5,910 bases of DNA, taken from positions 1 to 5,910 of the forward strand of contig JAFAQO010000393.1 in assembly GCA_019246375.1 (NCBI GenBank), given 5' to 3'. This DNA is from Mycobacterium sp. (GTDB taxonomy: Bacteria > Actinomycetota > Actinomycetes > Mycobacteriales > Mycobacteriaceae). The notes below the pieces were generated by a model, which worked only from the letters and a program-made list of their open reading frames with translations, was not told the DNA's origin and searched no databases. Position numbers and translations under genes: made by a program. Positions 1 to 5,910 of this stretch are shown piece after piece (positions within the stretch are counted from its first letter, which is position 1; every line of letters starts with the position of its first letter).

Positions 1-6
1 AACTTG

Positions 7-28
7 GCCTAGTGCCGAAGCACTTGAC
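7..28 (-). promoter_or_regulatory. UUCG hairpin in the probable ftsZ 5' leader
   Basis: Bases 24-11 on the minus strand read AGTGC-TTCG-GCACT: five perfect pairs closing a C(UUCG)G tetraloop, an exceptionally stable RNA loop. After one A-A mismatch the stem can gain three more pairs (one G-U) at 26-28/7-9. No U-run follows, so it is not a typical terminator. It could be an mRNA-stabilising or translation-modulating leader structure. Confidence 0.5.
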
Positions 29-76
29 ATGCCCGAAACCCTCAACCTCAACCGGAGATTTAGAGTTATGTCAAGT
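22..76. repeat. 9-bp inverted repeat with TTGACA in each arm
   Basis: acttgacat at 22-30 and its exact complement atgtcaagt at 68-76, with a 37-bp spacer. The two TTGACA hexamers therefore face each other. It could be an operator or chance; the minus-strand copy is the candidate ftsZ -35. Confidence 0.6.
33..53 (-). repeat. Short direct repeats GGTTGA in the ftsZ upstream region
   Basis: The minus strand from 53 to 36 reads GGTTGA-GGTTGA-GGGTTT. It sits just inside the inverted repeat, in what is likely the early transcribed leader or the core promoter of ftsZ. Function unknown. Confidence 0.5.
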
Positions 77-214
77 AGTTTCGCGCAAACAGAACGTTAT
101 GGCCGCGACACGAACTATCGATGCAGGCGCGCCGACACGCAATGTAAATTTCGGCGATTTCTACGGCTCGGGGCCGCGAGCGCGGCGCTGGGCGACGTTC
201 CCTTGGCGCCTCGG

Positions 215-1132
215 CTACTTGACGGTCGGCAAGTCCGGGCTGGACACGTCGTAGGTTCGCCCGGGTTGCGTCAACAGCGCCGCGAGTTTCTCGGCCTTCT
301 CCTGGGTGTGGTCGGTGGTCCCCCACACCACCACGCGTCCGTCGGTCAGCGTGAGCGTGATCGAGGCCACCGAGGGAGCAGCGATCCGGCCCACCTGACC
401 GGCGACCTCGGGGCGCAGCGCTGTCAACACCGCCAGGGCGCCCTTCGTCGGCGGGTCCGAGGGTCCGGGATTGTCGACGTCGATGTAGGGCAGCGCCGGA
501 GGCGGCGGTGCGGTCGCGAAGTCAACCCCGTCACGGTCGTACAGATGCGGGCCGTCCGGAAAGTCCTTGACCACGACGGGGACCCGCTCAACCACCGTGA
601 TCCGCAGCGCCGACGGGTACTGGCGCTGCACGCGCGCACTGGCCACCCGCCGGATCGCTGCGACCCGGTCGGCGACCTTACTGGTATTGATTTGCAGCAG
701 CGGCTTCCCGAGCCGCACCTGCGCCGCGTCGAGCACCTCGCCGCGGGTCACTGCGGCAATGCCGGTGACGACGATGTTGCGGGCCGACATCACCGGCGTG
801 AAATACAGGACCAGCCCGAGCGCGACGGCGAGCACTGCCAGCAGCACGGTCGCGAGCGCCAGCTTCAAGCCGCGCACAGCGCCCCGCGGAGCCGATCTGG
901 CCTCGGCCATTCCGTGGGCCTTGCGCTTAGCCTCTCGGCGGTCGCGGTATCTTGACATGACCCGGGCCTGCGCGGCGCGCCGCTCGGCCCGTTCCCGGCG
1001 GGCCCGCCGGCGTGGCCCTTCGAAGTCGGGCTGCTGCGAGCTCTGCTCATCTGGTGGCGACGGGTCGGCCGGTCCGGAGTCGGTGTTTTCGGTCACCGCC
1101 TCGGTCGCCGGAGCGCCGTTGGGCTCGGTCAC
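215..1132 (-). CDS. ftsQ: Cell division protein FtsQ
   Basis: 305 residues, bitopic membrane protein and divisome scaffold linking FtsL/FtsB-type partners to the septal synthases. Order: an acidic, disordered N-terminus (1-38); a very basic cytoplasmic stretch (41-78, with [12 protein letters not shown]); one transmembrane helix (about 89-111); then an extracytoplasmic POTRA domain (about 115-185, from [10 protein letters not shown] to [12 protein letters not shown]); and the FtsQ beta domain, which contains DRDGVDFA (199-206) and [16 protein letters not shown] (256-271). The C-terminus SSPDLPTVK is as I recall for M. tuberculosis FtsQ, which is slightly longer (314), with the difference in the variable cytoplasmic tail. 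The start is GTG at 1132, overlapping the murC stop as GTGA, with a modest AGGGG 7 nt upstream. It is the last complete gene before the ftsZ upstream region. Confidence 0.96.
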   Translation of the reverse strand: MTEPNGAPATEAVTENTDSGPADPSPPDEQSSQQPDFEGPRRRARRERAERRAAQARVMSRYRDRREAKRKAHGMAEARSAPRGAVRGLKLALATVLLAVLAVALGLVLYFTPVMSARNIVVTGIAAVTRGEVLDAAQVRLGKPLLQINTSKVADRVAAIRRVASARVQRQYPSALRITVVERVPVVVKDFPDGPHLYDRDGVDFATAPPPPALPYIDVDNPGPSDPPTKGALAVLTALRPEVAGQVGRIAAPSVASITLTLTDGRVVVWGTTDHTQEKAEKLAALLTQPGRTYDVSSPDLPTVK

Positions 1133-2595
1133 CGCCGCACCCCTGGCCGGCCCGGCAGGCTGCGGTTGGCTCGCGCCCGTAGCGCGGTGACGATCTCGGG
1201 CGCCAGCATGGTCACATCGCCCGCGCCCATCGTGACGACCACGTCGCCCGGCTCGGCGGCGGCCGCGACCGTGTCGGCAACCGATGACAGATCTGGTAGA
1301 TAGTGCACCGGCACACTGACGTGCTCGGCGATGCTGGCCCCGCTCACACCGGCGAGCGGTTGTTCACGTGCAGCGAAGACGTCGAGCACGAACACCTCGT
1401 CAGCAGCATCCAGCGCCTGGCCGAATTCAACAGCGAAAGTTTTTGTCCGCGAATATAAATGGGGCTGAAAAACCACCAATGAACGACCGCCGCCGCTCTG
1501 CTCCAGCAGCGTACGGACCGCAGCCAGCGTCACGCTGATCTCGGTCGGATGGTGTGCGTAGTCGTCGAACACCCGTACTGACGCCGCCGTACCGATCAGT
1601 TCGAATCGCCGACGCACACCTTCGAAGCCGGCCAGCCCGTCGAGCACACATTCAGCCGGCGCGCCGACCTCAATCGCGGCCAGCAGCGCCCCCAACGCGT
1701 TGAGCGCCATATGCCGCCCCGGCACCGAGAGCCGCATCACCCACGGGTGCGGCTGGCCGGCCAACTGGATATGCGCGACGGCGCCGGTCCCCTCTTGCTC
1801 CCACCACAGCAGTGTGCCGGTCAGTTCGCCGGCTGCGCCCGAGTCCGCAGAGCCGTAGGTGAGTACCCGGATGCCCAGCGGCGCAGTACGTTTCGCCAGC
1901 GCCGCCGCCCCTGGGTCGTCAGTACAGACCACCAGGGCGCCGCCGGGGGCAAGTCGCTCCACGAAGGAGTCGAACACCGCGACGTAGGCCTCGGCACTGC
2001 CGAAGAAGTCCAGATGATCCGACTCGATGTTGGTGATTAGCGCGACATTCGGCGTGTACTCCAGCAACGAGCCGTCACTCTCGTCTGCTTCGGCGACAAA
2101 GCAGTCGCCGCTGCCGTGGTGGGCGTTGGTGCCGGCCTCTCCCATTTCGCCACCGACCGCGAAAGAGGGATCACGTCCGCAGTGCTGCAAGGTGACGATG
2201 AGCATTGATGTGGTCGTCGTTTTACCGTGGGTTCCGGTCACCATCAGCGTCGTGCGCCCGGCCATCAGCTTGGCCAGCACAGCCGGCCGCAACATCACCG
2301 GGATACTGCGGCGGCGGGCCTCGACGAGCTCGGGGTTCGTCTTCGGGATCGCGGCGTGGGTGGTGATGACGGCGGTCGGGCCGCCGGGCAGCAGATCCAG
2401 CGACGACGCGTCGTGGCCGATCCGGATCAGCGCACCGCGGGCACGCAGCGCGCGCACGCCACGGGACTCCTTGGCATCGGATCCCGACACCAGCCCGCCC
2501 CGGTCCAGCAGGATGCGAGCGATGCCCGACATGCCCGCTCCCCCGATGCCGACCATGTGGACCCGCCGCAGCTCGGGAGGCAGCGGCGCAGTCAT
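1129..2595 (-). CDS. murC: UDP-N-acetylmuramate--L-alanine ligase MurC
   Basis: 488 residues from ATG 2595 (491 if GTG 2604 is used). MurC is the cytoplasmic ligase that adds the first amino acid, L-alanine, to UDP-MurNAc using ATP. Domains in order: an N-terminal Rossmann domain with [11 protein letters not shown] (16-26); a central ATPase domain with P-loop GTHGKTTTT (121-129), EADESDGS (169-176) and [10 protein letters not shown] (188-197); and a C-terminal domain with [11 protein letters not shown] (343-353), FQPHLYSRT (376-384) and MGAGDV (456-461). Length and motifs match M. tuberculosis MurC (494 residues from memory), and no key motif is broken. The start lies inside the 56-bp repeat. 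In M. tuberculosis, from memory, murC starts at a GTG overlapping murG; here that overlap is over 100 nt upstream and bridged by two leader ORFs. The stop overlaps ftsQ as GTGA. A short patch around codon 380 uses unusually AT-rich codons. Confidence 0.97.
   Translation of the reverse strand: MTAPLPPELRRVHMVGIGGAGMSGIARILLDRGGLVSGSDAKESRGVRALRARGALIRIGHDASSLDLLPGGPTAVITTHAAIPKTNPELVEARRRSIPVMLRPAVLAKLMAGRTTLMVTGTHGKTTTTSMLIVTLQHCGRDPSFAVGGEMGEAGTNAHHGSGDCFVAEADESDGSLLEYTPNVALITNIESDHLDFFGSAEAYVAVFDSFVERLAPGGALVVCTDDPGAAALAKRTAPLGIRVLTYGSADSGAAGELTGTLLWWEQEGTGAVAHIQLAGQPHPWVMRLSVPGRHMALNALGALLAAIEVGAPAECVLDGLAGFEGVRRRFELIGTAASVRVFDDYAHHPTEISVTLAAVRTLLEQSGGGRSLVVFQPHLYSRTKTFAVEFGQALDAADEVFVLDVFAAREQPLAGVSGASIAEHVSVPVHYLPDLSSVADTVAAAAEPGDVVVTMGAGDVTMLAPEIVTALRARANRSLPGRPGVRR
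1452..1479 (-). promoter_or_regulatory. Possible internal promoter within murC, towards ftsQ
   Basis: On the minus strand TTGGTG (1479-1474) and TATATT (1457-1452) are separated by 16 nt. TATATT is one base from the sigma70/SigA -10 consensus; the -35 is weak. This is the most AT-rich spot in murC and would feed ftsQ and ftsZ. Position and sequence are the only evidence; the codons of the conserved FQPHLYSRT motif also lie here. Confidence 0.25.
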
Positions 2596-2651
2596 CGGCG
2601 CCACTCCTCGATCCCGGCTGGCGCCGGCATCATCGTCGTCGGCGCAATCAT
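2592..2651 (-). CDS. Putative 19-codon leader ORF 2, duplicate of leader 1, overlapping the murC start
   Basis: ATG at 2651 lies 8 nt after a GAGGAG (2665-2660) contributed by the upstream repeat copy. The product is 19 residues ([10 protein letters not shown] then PAGIEEWRR), nearly the same as leader 1 because both are read from the same 56-bp unit. The TGA stop (2594-2592) overlaps the murC ATG as ATGA. Because 56 is not a multiple of three, each unit is read in a different absolute frame from the one before, but the overlapping stop and start restore a readable frame every time. It could be untranslated spacer; the matched SD, start and stop in both copies favour translation. Confidence 0.4.
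   Translation of the reverse strand: MIAPTTMMPAPAGIEEWRR
2604..2609 (-). promoter_or_regulatory. Ribosome binding site that decides the murC start
   Basis: GAGGAG on the minus strand, followed by an 8-nt spacer and ATG at 2595. The in-frame GTG at 2604, which would add three residues, uses the last G of this element and so cannot be served by it. ATG at 2595 is therefore preferred. Confidence 0.75.
2610..2631 (-). promoter_or_regulatory. Hairpin directly upstream of the murC ribosome binding site
   Basis: On the minus strand GAT-g-CCGGC-GCCA-GCCGG-g-ATC can fold as eight base pairs with one mismatch and a 4-nt loop. Its 3' arm ends at 2610 and the murC SD GAGGAG starts at 2609. A ribosome translating leader ORF 2 would have to open it. 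The identical hairpin in the other repeat copy is at 2666-2687, next to the SD for leader ORF 2. This is structure by inspection, with no energy calculated. Confidence 0.5.
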
Positions 2652-2710
2652 CGGCGCCACTCCTCGATCCCGGCTGGCGCCGGCATCATCGTCGTCGGCG
2701 CGGCGTTCAC
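2648..2710 (-). CDS. Putative 20-codon leader ORF 1 between murG and murC
   Basis: GTG at 2710 overlaps the murG stop as GTGA and is preceded by a very strong GGGAGGAGG (2725-2717) with a 6-nt spacer. The 20-residue product runs [10 protein letters not shown] then [10 protein letters not shown] and stops with TGA at 2650-2648, inside an ATGA that also starts leader ORF 2. The peptide shows no domain. The likely role is a translated bridge that carries ribosomes across the inserted repeat towards murC, as described for the mini-ORFs in MIRU elements of the senX3-regX3 operon. In M. tuberculosis, as I recall, the GTG overlapping the murG stop is the murC start itself, so this GTG may be the displaced ancestral murC start. 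Translation is inferred from the signals only. Confidence 0.4.
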   Translation of the reverse strand: MNAAPTTMMPAPAGIEEWRR

Positions 2711-4008
2711 GGCCGGCCTCCTCCCATCGGCTGACCGTCCGCCTGACGGTCACGCACTCGGCGCGCTGCGCGCGCGACGTCCAGCGCGACCCGCCCCTTT
2801 TTCGCCCGCTGACCGTCACGCGCTACGCGCGCGACGTCCAGCGCGACGGAAGCCACCTGCCGCGCCGCATCGGGACGTCCGACTTGTGCCGCGGCCACCG
2901 TCATCGTCGCCAGTCGCTGCGGGTCGGTGAGCAGTCCGGCCACCTGCTCGGCGACGAAACTCGGCGTCAGGTCGGCATCGGCGACCAGCATGCCGCCGCC
3001 GGCGTTTACCACCGGCAGGGCGTTGAGCCGCTGCTCGCCGTTGCCGATCGGCAGCGGCACATAGACCGCCGGCAGGCCGACAGCCGACACTTCGGCGACC
3101 GTCATCGCCCCGGACCGGCAGATCGCCAAGTCGGCGGCGGCGTAGGCCAACTCCATCCGGTCCAGATAAGGCAGCGCTACATACGGCGGGTCGGCGGGGT
3201 CCGGTGTGCGCAGGTCCAGCCTGTTCTTGGCGCCGTAGGCATGCAGCACCGCGACGCCAGCGGCGGCCAGTTCGCCGGCCGCGGCCGCGACCGCCCGGTT
3301 GATTGAGGCCGCGCCCTGCGAACCGCCGAACACCAGCAGCACAGGCGCGTCCTCGGCGAAGCCGAAGTGCGCGCGTGCCGATGCCCGCAACGCCCGTCGG
3401 TCGAGTCCGGCGATGGCCTCCCGGACCGGTACGCCGACCACCTCGGCATCTCGCAGTCCGCAATCCGGCACCGCGGAAAGCACCCGCTTTGCAGTGCGCA
3501 CGCCGACCCGGTTGGCCAGCCCCGCGCTGGCATTGGCCTCGTGGATCACCACCGGCACGCCACGCCGGCGCCGAGTGCCGCGGGCGGCGAGATACGCAGG
3601 CAGAGCCACATATCCGCCGAAGCCGATCAAGACGTCGGCGTCGACGTCATCGAGCACCGCCCGGCTCTCGCGGACGGCACGCACTATTCGCGGCGGTAGC
3701 CGGGCCAGATCGCCGCTGGGTTTGCGCGGCAGCGGCACCGGCGTGATCAGCTCCAGGTGGTAGCCGCGCTCGGGCACCAACCGGGTCTCCAGCCCGCGCG
3801 GTGTACCCAATGCAGTGATCCGCGCCTGCGGATCCAGGGCGACCAGCGCGTCGGCGACGGCCATCGCGGGCTCAACGTGGCCGGCGGTACCGCCGCCCGC
3901 GAGCACCACGGACACCGAGCGAAGTAAGCGCGCGCGAAGCGCGGGCGCAGGCGAGCGAGCATCCGGCACCGGGGCGTCCCCGGCTGGCTGTGTGACCGAG
4001 TCATTCAC
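2707..4008 (-). CDS. murG: UDP-GlcNAc:lipid I N-acetylglucosaminyltransferase MurG
   Basis: 433 residues. MurG is a peripheral GT-B enzyme on the inner membrane face that transfers GlcNAc from UDP-GlcNAc to lipid I, giving lipid II. Visible motifs are the GGGTAGH loop (38-44), GFGGY (129-133), HEAN (156-159, HEQN in many homologues), the GGSQGA loop (228-233), [11 protein letters not shown] (296-306) and [11 protein letters not shown] (320-330). The start is GTG at 4008: it overlaps the ftsW stop as GTGA and gives [10 protein letters not shown], matching the M. tuberculosis N-terminus. A weak GGAAGG lies 12 nt upstream. An Ala/Arg/Pro-rich stretch (11-30) precedes the catalytic fold. The C-terminus is odd. 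After the fold ends near residue 391, a basic tail of about 40 residues follows, with VALDVAR repeated at 388-394 and 407-413. This makes it longer than the roughly 410 residues I recall for M. tuberculosis. The stop overlaps the GTG of a small leader ORF. Confidence 0.97.
   Translation of the reverse strand: MNDSVTQPAGDAPVPDARSPAPALRARLLRSVSVVLAGGGTAGHVEPAMAVADALVALDPQARITALGTPRGLETRLVPERGYHLELITPVPLPRKPSGDLARLPPRIVRAVRESRAVLDDVDADVLIGFGGYVALPAYLAARGTRRRRGVPVVIHEANASAGLANRVGVRTAKRVLSAVPDCGLRDAEVVGVPVREAIAGLDRRALRASARAHFGFAEDAPVLLVFGGSQGAASINRAVAAAAGELAAAGVAVLHAYGAKNRLDLRTPDPADPPYVALPYLDRMELAYAAADLAICRSGAMTVAEVSAVGLPAVYVPLPIGNGEQRLNALPVVNAGGGMLVADADLTPSFVAEQVAGLLTDPQRLATMTVAAAQVGRPDAARQVASVALDVARVARDGQRAKKGRVALDVARAARRVRDRQADGQPMGGGRP
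2743..2847 (-). repeat. Imperfect 57-bp in-frame direct repeat at the 3' end of murG
   Basis: The core gcgcgcgacgtccagcgcga (+ strand) occurs at 2770-2789 and 2827-2846, offset 57 bp or 19 codons. Each core is accompanied on its left (+ strand) by ctgacSgtcacgc (2743-2755 and 2809-2821), the left copy having about 9 extra bases between the two parts; a third ctgaccgtc is at 2731. Because the offset keeps frame, MurG gains a repeated VALDVAR segment and a basic tail. Confidence 0.75.
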
Positions 4009-5567
4009 CCGTAACGCTGACCTTCCAGTGCCCGAGCCCGCCCGCCTCGTGTCTGACGCTGGCCGACGTGCCGCTGTCCGCCTCTATGATGCCCCGACCG
4101 GCGGGACGGCCGACCCTTCGTATGGGATTTCACCGGCCGCGCCACCCGGGCAGCCGACGTCCGATCGGGCTTGCGCTGCTTTTTGGCCGGTTGCGGACGG
4201 GTGCGCAGCCGATCGCGCAGCGCCTCGGCCCGGGTGGGTGTGTACGGTTCGGGTAGCGGCAGCCGCAGCAGCCGAGTCATCCGGTCGTCGCGGCCTGCGC
4301 GCAGCGCGGCCACCGCCTCCGGTTCGTGGCGGGCCGCGCTGGCGATCATCCCGATCATCAATAGTGTTGTGGCCGTGGATGTTCCGCCCGCAGAGATAAG
4401 CGGCAACTGCAGACCGGTGACGGGAAGCAACCCGATCACGTATCCGACGTTGATAAACACCTGACCCAGCACCCACAGCGTGGTGGTGGCAGTCAGCAGC
4501 CGCAGGAACGGGTCGGCGGACCGGCGGGCGATACGCATCCCGGTGTAGGCGAAGAGTCCGAACAGCGCAAGCAGCCCGAACGCGCCGACGAAGCCGAGTT
4601 CTTCCCCGATCACCGCGAAGATGAAGTCGTTGTGGGCGTTGGGCAGATAGTTCCACTTGGCGGTGCCCTGGCCGAGACCGTGGCCGAAGATTCCGCCATT
4701 GGCCAGCGCGAATTTCGCTTGGCGGGCCTGATACCCGGAGTCTTGCGGGTCTTGCCCGGGATTAAGCCAGGACCGCACCCGGTCGGACCGATAACCCTCC
4801 GACACCGCCAGGATCGCCGCCGAAATGATGACCGCGATCAGCGAACTCAGGAACACCCGGAGCGGCAGGCCGGCATACCAGAGCAAGCCCAGCAGGATGA
4901 TGCCCAGCGACACCGTCTGGCCGAGGTCGGGCTGGGCCACGATCAGCGCCAACGCGATGACTGCGGCCGGCAGCAGCGGAATCAGCATCTCCCGCAACGA
5001 GGCCCGCTCCATGCGCCGTGCGGCCAACAGATGCGCACCCCAGATGGCGAAGGCGATCTTGGCCAGCTCGGACGGCTGCATTGAGAAGCCCGCGACCACG
5101 AACCAGCCCCGAGATCCGTGGGCCTCCTTGCCGATCCCGGGCACCAGAACGAGCACCAGCATGATGACCGTCACCGCGAAACCGGTGAACGCGCCGCGGC
5201 GCATGAACCGCACCGGGACACGCAGCGCGAAGTAGCAGCCGATAAGCCCGATGACCGTCCACAACACCTGGCGGGCGAAAATGATCCACGCCGACCCGTC
5301 GTCGTCGTAGGAACGCACACCGGACGCCGACAGCACCATGATCAGGCCAAGCGTGGTCAGCAACGCGGCGACGGCGATGATGAGGTGAAACGACGTCATG
5401 GGCCGGTCCAGCCAGGCGCCGAACCGGGCGTACAGGCGGCGCGCCGCTTTCGCTGAGATCTTCCGGACCGTGGTTACGTCGGCTGCCTCTGACGAATGCG
5501 CCTCTTCCGCCCCGGTTTGGACCGCCTCATCGGATGTCTTGCCCCGGCGGCGCAACCGGGTCACCAT
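4005..5567 (-). CDS. ftsW: Peptidoglycan glycosyltransferase / divisome SEDS protein FtsW
   Basis: 520-residue polytopic membrane protein of the SEDS family. It polymerises lipid II into septal glycan together with a class B PBP. After a charged cytoplasmic N-terminus (1-57) come about ten hydrophobic segments between residues 58 and 412. The family signatures are GSRGWF (151-156), QPSELAK (164-170), AQPDLGQT (211-218), and [17 protein letters not shown] (309-325), whose Asp314 is the candidate for the essential SEDS aspartate. [17 protein letters not shown] (381-397) completes the core. The tail (about 411-520) is cytoplasmic and rich in Arg, Lys and His; in M. tuberculosis this tail is reported to bind FtsZ. 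Start choice: ATG at 5567 gives MVTRLRRRG, like the M. tuberculosis protein, and has AGGCGG (5582-5577) 9 nt upstream. ATG at 5576 would abut that element, and an in-frame ATG at 5660 would run far into murD. The stop overlaps murG as GTGA. Confidence 0.97.
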   Translation of the reverse strand: MVTRLRRRGKTSDEAVQTGAEEAHSSEAADVTTVRKISAKAARRLYARFGAWLDRPMTSFHLIIAVAALLTTLGLIMVLSASGVRSYDDDGSAWIIFARQVLWTVIGLIGCYFALRVPVRFMRRGAFTGFAVTVIMLVLVLVPGIGKEAHGSRGWFVVAGFSMQPSELAKIAFAIWGAHLLAARRMERASLREMLIPLLPAAVIALALIVAQPDLGQTVSLGIILLGLLWYAGLPLRVFLSSLIAVIISAAILAVSEGYRSDRVRSWLNPGQDPQDSGYQARQAKFALANGGIFGHGLGQGTAKWNYLPNAHNDFIFAVIGEELGFVGAFGLLALFGLFAYTGMRIARRSADPFLRLLTATTTLWVLGQVFINVGYVIGLLPVTGLQLPLISAGGTSTATTLLMIGMIASAARHEPEAVAALRAGRDDRMTRLLRLPLPEPYTPTRAEALRDRLRTRPQPAKKQRKPDRTSAARVARPVKSHTKGRPSRRSGHHRGGQRHVGQRQTRGGRARALEGQRYG

Positions 5568-5580
5568 GCTGCCCATCCGC

Positions 5581-5910
5581 CTACCGGGCCGGCGTCCGCG
5601 CAGCGGCCGCGAATGCATCACCACGGTCGCCGTAGCCGCTGAACTGGTCAAACGATGCACCGGCCGGCGCCAGCAACACCGTGTCGCCGGGTTTGGCCAG
5701 CTCGCGGGCCGCGGCCACGGCCACCGCCATCACGGCTGCGCCGATCGCCCCGCTGGACGATTGAACCATTCTTGTCACATGAGTAACAGCAGTCTCAGCA
5801 GTCGCGAACACACCAGCATCCTCGCGTGTCACTACATGGACGACGGGGACATCGGGCGCGTGTCGTGCTAATGCGTCCGCAACCTGGACCCGATCACGGC
5901 CGATCAGCAC
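5581..5910 (-). CDS. murD: UDP-N-acetylmuramoylalanine--D-glutamate ligase, C-terminal part (5' end outside window)
   Basis: Partial gene: the last 109 codons and a TAG stop (5583-5581) are present, and the reading frame is open to the window edge. MurD is the cytoplasmic ATP-dependent ligase that adds D-glutamate to UDP-MurNAc-L-alanine. The visible part is the C-terminal Mur ligase domain. It starts at the VLIGRDR segment, and near residues 78-98 of the fragment has the [15 protein letters not shown] block followed by a DRGDAF motif, typical of MurD C-termini. The first codon in the window is GTG read as valine inside the protein, not a start. The middle (around [16 protein letters not shown], fragment residues 39-53) is less conserved and slightly less GC-rich than its surroundings. 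The gene ends 13 nt before ftsW, consistent with one operon. Identification rests on remembered similarity to M. tuberculosis MurD plus synteny; the catalytic centre is outside the window. Confidence 0.95.
   Translation of the reverse strand: MLIGRDRVQVADALARHAPDVPVVHVVTREDAGVFATAETAVTHVTRMVQSSSGAIGAAVMAVAVAAARELAKPGDTVLLAPAGASFDQFSGYGDRGDAFAAAARTPAR

Larger units (their letters stand above)
1..214 (-). promoter_or_regulatory. ftsQ-ftsZ intergenic region (partial), upstream region of ftsZ
   Basis: No coding sequence is supported here; GC content visibly drops compared with the flanking genes. In mycobacteria this gap carries ftsZ promoters. On the minus strand a perfect TTGACA lies at 74-69, but no TANNNT occurs at 16-19 nt beyond it (TTGAGG stands at spacing 17). 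Other A/T-rich candidates are TACATT (146-141) and TAACGT (99-94), which fit TANNNT without a convincing -35, and TTTACA (148-143). I cannot fix a transcription start. The ftsZ start codon (MTPPHNYL in M. tuberculosis) is not seen, so it lies beyond position 1. Confidence 0.6.
2584..2701 (-). repeat. 56-bp tandem repeat, 2.1 copies, MIRU-like, at the murG-murC junction
   Basis: Bases 2585-2645 repeat at 2641-2701 with period 56 and one difference (2591 g against 2647 a). On the gene strand each unit begins GCGCCGACGACG and ends GGAGTGGCGCCGATGA, and carries a hairpin, an SD (GAGGAG) and a start codon. Length class, position across a stop/start junction and an internal ORF in the direction of the operon all fit the MIRU family known from mycobacteria, and the end sequences look like MIRU ends from memory. 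Two near-identical tandem copies suggest a copy number that may vary between strains (VNTR). Confidence 0.95.

Noticed and set aside
29..955. Long plus-strand ORF (308 codons) antisense to ftsQ
   Set aside because: It lies opposite a clearly conserved gene; the product is Arg/His/Gly-rich without domains, as expected for a shadow frame in high-GC DNA.
2584..2701. CRISPR-like repeat
   Set aside because: The copies are directly tandem with no unique spacers and carry gene-start signals, so this is an intergenic tandem repeat.
2592..2819. 75-codon minus-strand ORF containing leader ORF 2
   Set aside because: Its 5' part overlaps murG out of frame; only the last 19 codons have a start with a good SD, so the shorter leader is preferred.
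2227..3306. Plus-strand ORF of 359 codons antisense to murC, the repeat and murG
   Set aside because: Composition biased to Arg/Gln/His, no recognisable motif, no SD-based support; it reads through the tandem repeat only because stops are rare at this GC.
5568..5660. Upstream extension of FtsW to the ATG at 5660 (551 residues)
   Set aside because: It would overlap murD by 80 nt, lacks similarity to FtsW N-termini I know, and a better SD serves ATG 5567.
1..5910. A previously undescribed multi-gene system
   Set aside because: All large genes are recognised dcw genes in the order usual for mycobacteria; novelty is limited to the junction repeats and possible regulatory structures.

Overview
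The window is high-GC actinobacterial DNA. I read it as the division and cell wall (dcw) cluster of a Mycobacterium, most likely a slow grower related to but distinct from M. tuberculosis. The proteins are close to my memory of the M. tuberculosis set MurD-FtsW-MurG-MurC-FtsQ (Rv2155c to Rv2151c) in order, length and motifs, but differ at many positions. No species call is possible from the sequence alone.

All genes lie on the minus strand, so transcription runs from high to low coordinates. From upstream to downstream: the 3' end of murD (5910-5581), ftsW (5567-4005), murG (4008-2707), a 56-bp tandem repeat with two tiny overlapping ORFs (2710-2592), murC (2595-1129) and ftsQ (1132-215). Bases 214-1 are the start of the ftsQ-ftsZ intergenic region. 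ftsZ itself is not reached, although family synteny predicts it next.

The genes form one assembly line. MurD and MurC are amino-acid ligases making UDP-MurNAc-peptide. MurG adds GlcNAc to lipid I to make lipid II. FtsW polymerises lipid II at the septum, and FtsQ is a membrane scaffold of the divisome. ftsW/murG and murC/ftsQ are joined by 4-nt GTGA stop/start overlaps, and murD and ftsW are 13 nt apart, so this is a tightly coupled operon.

The unusual part is the murG-murC junction. A 56-bp unit is present twice, and it resembles the MIRU (mycobacterial interspersed repetitive unit) family. Each copy carries a hairpin, a Shine-Dalgarno and a start codon that overlaps the stop of a 19-20 codon mini-ORF. 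The result is a chain of overlaps: murG > leader 1 > leader 2 > murC. Just upstream, the murG 3' end has a 57-bp in-frame imperfect repeat that lengthens the protein tail. The ftsZ upstream region holds a UUCG hairpin, a 9-bp inverted repeat containing TTGACA in both arms, and repeated GGTTGA hexamers. I see no mobile element, phage, defence or CRISPR system; the rest is conserved core genome.
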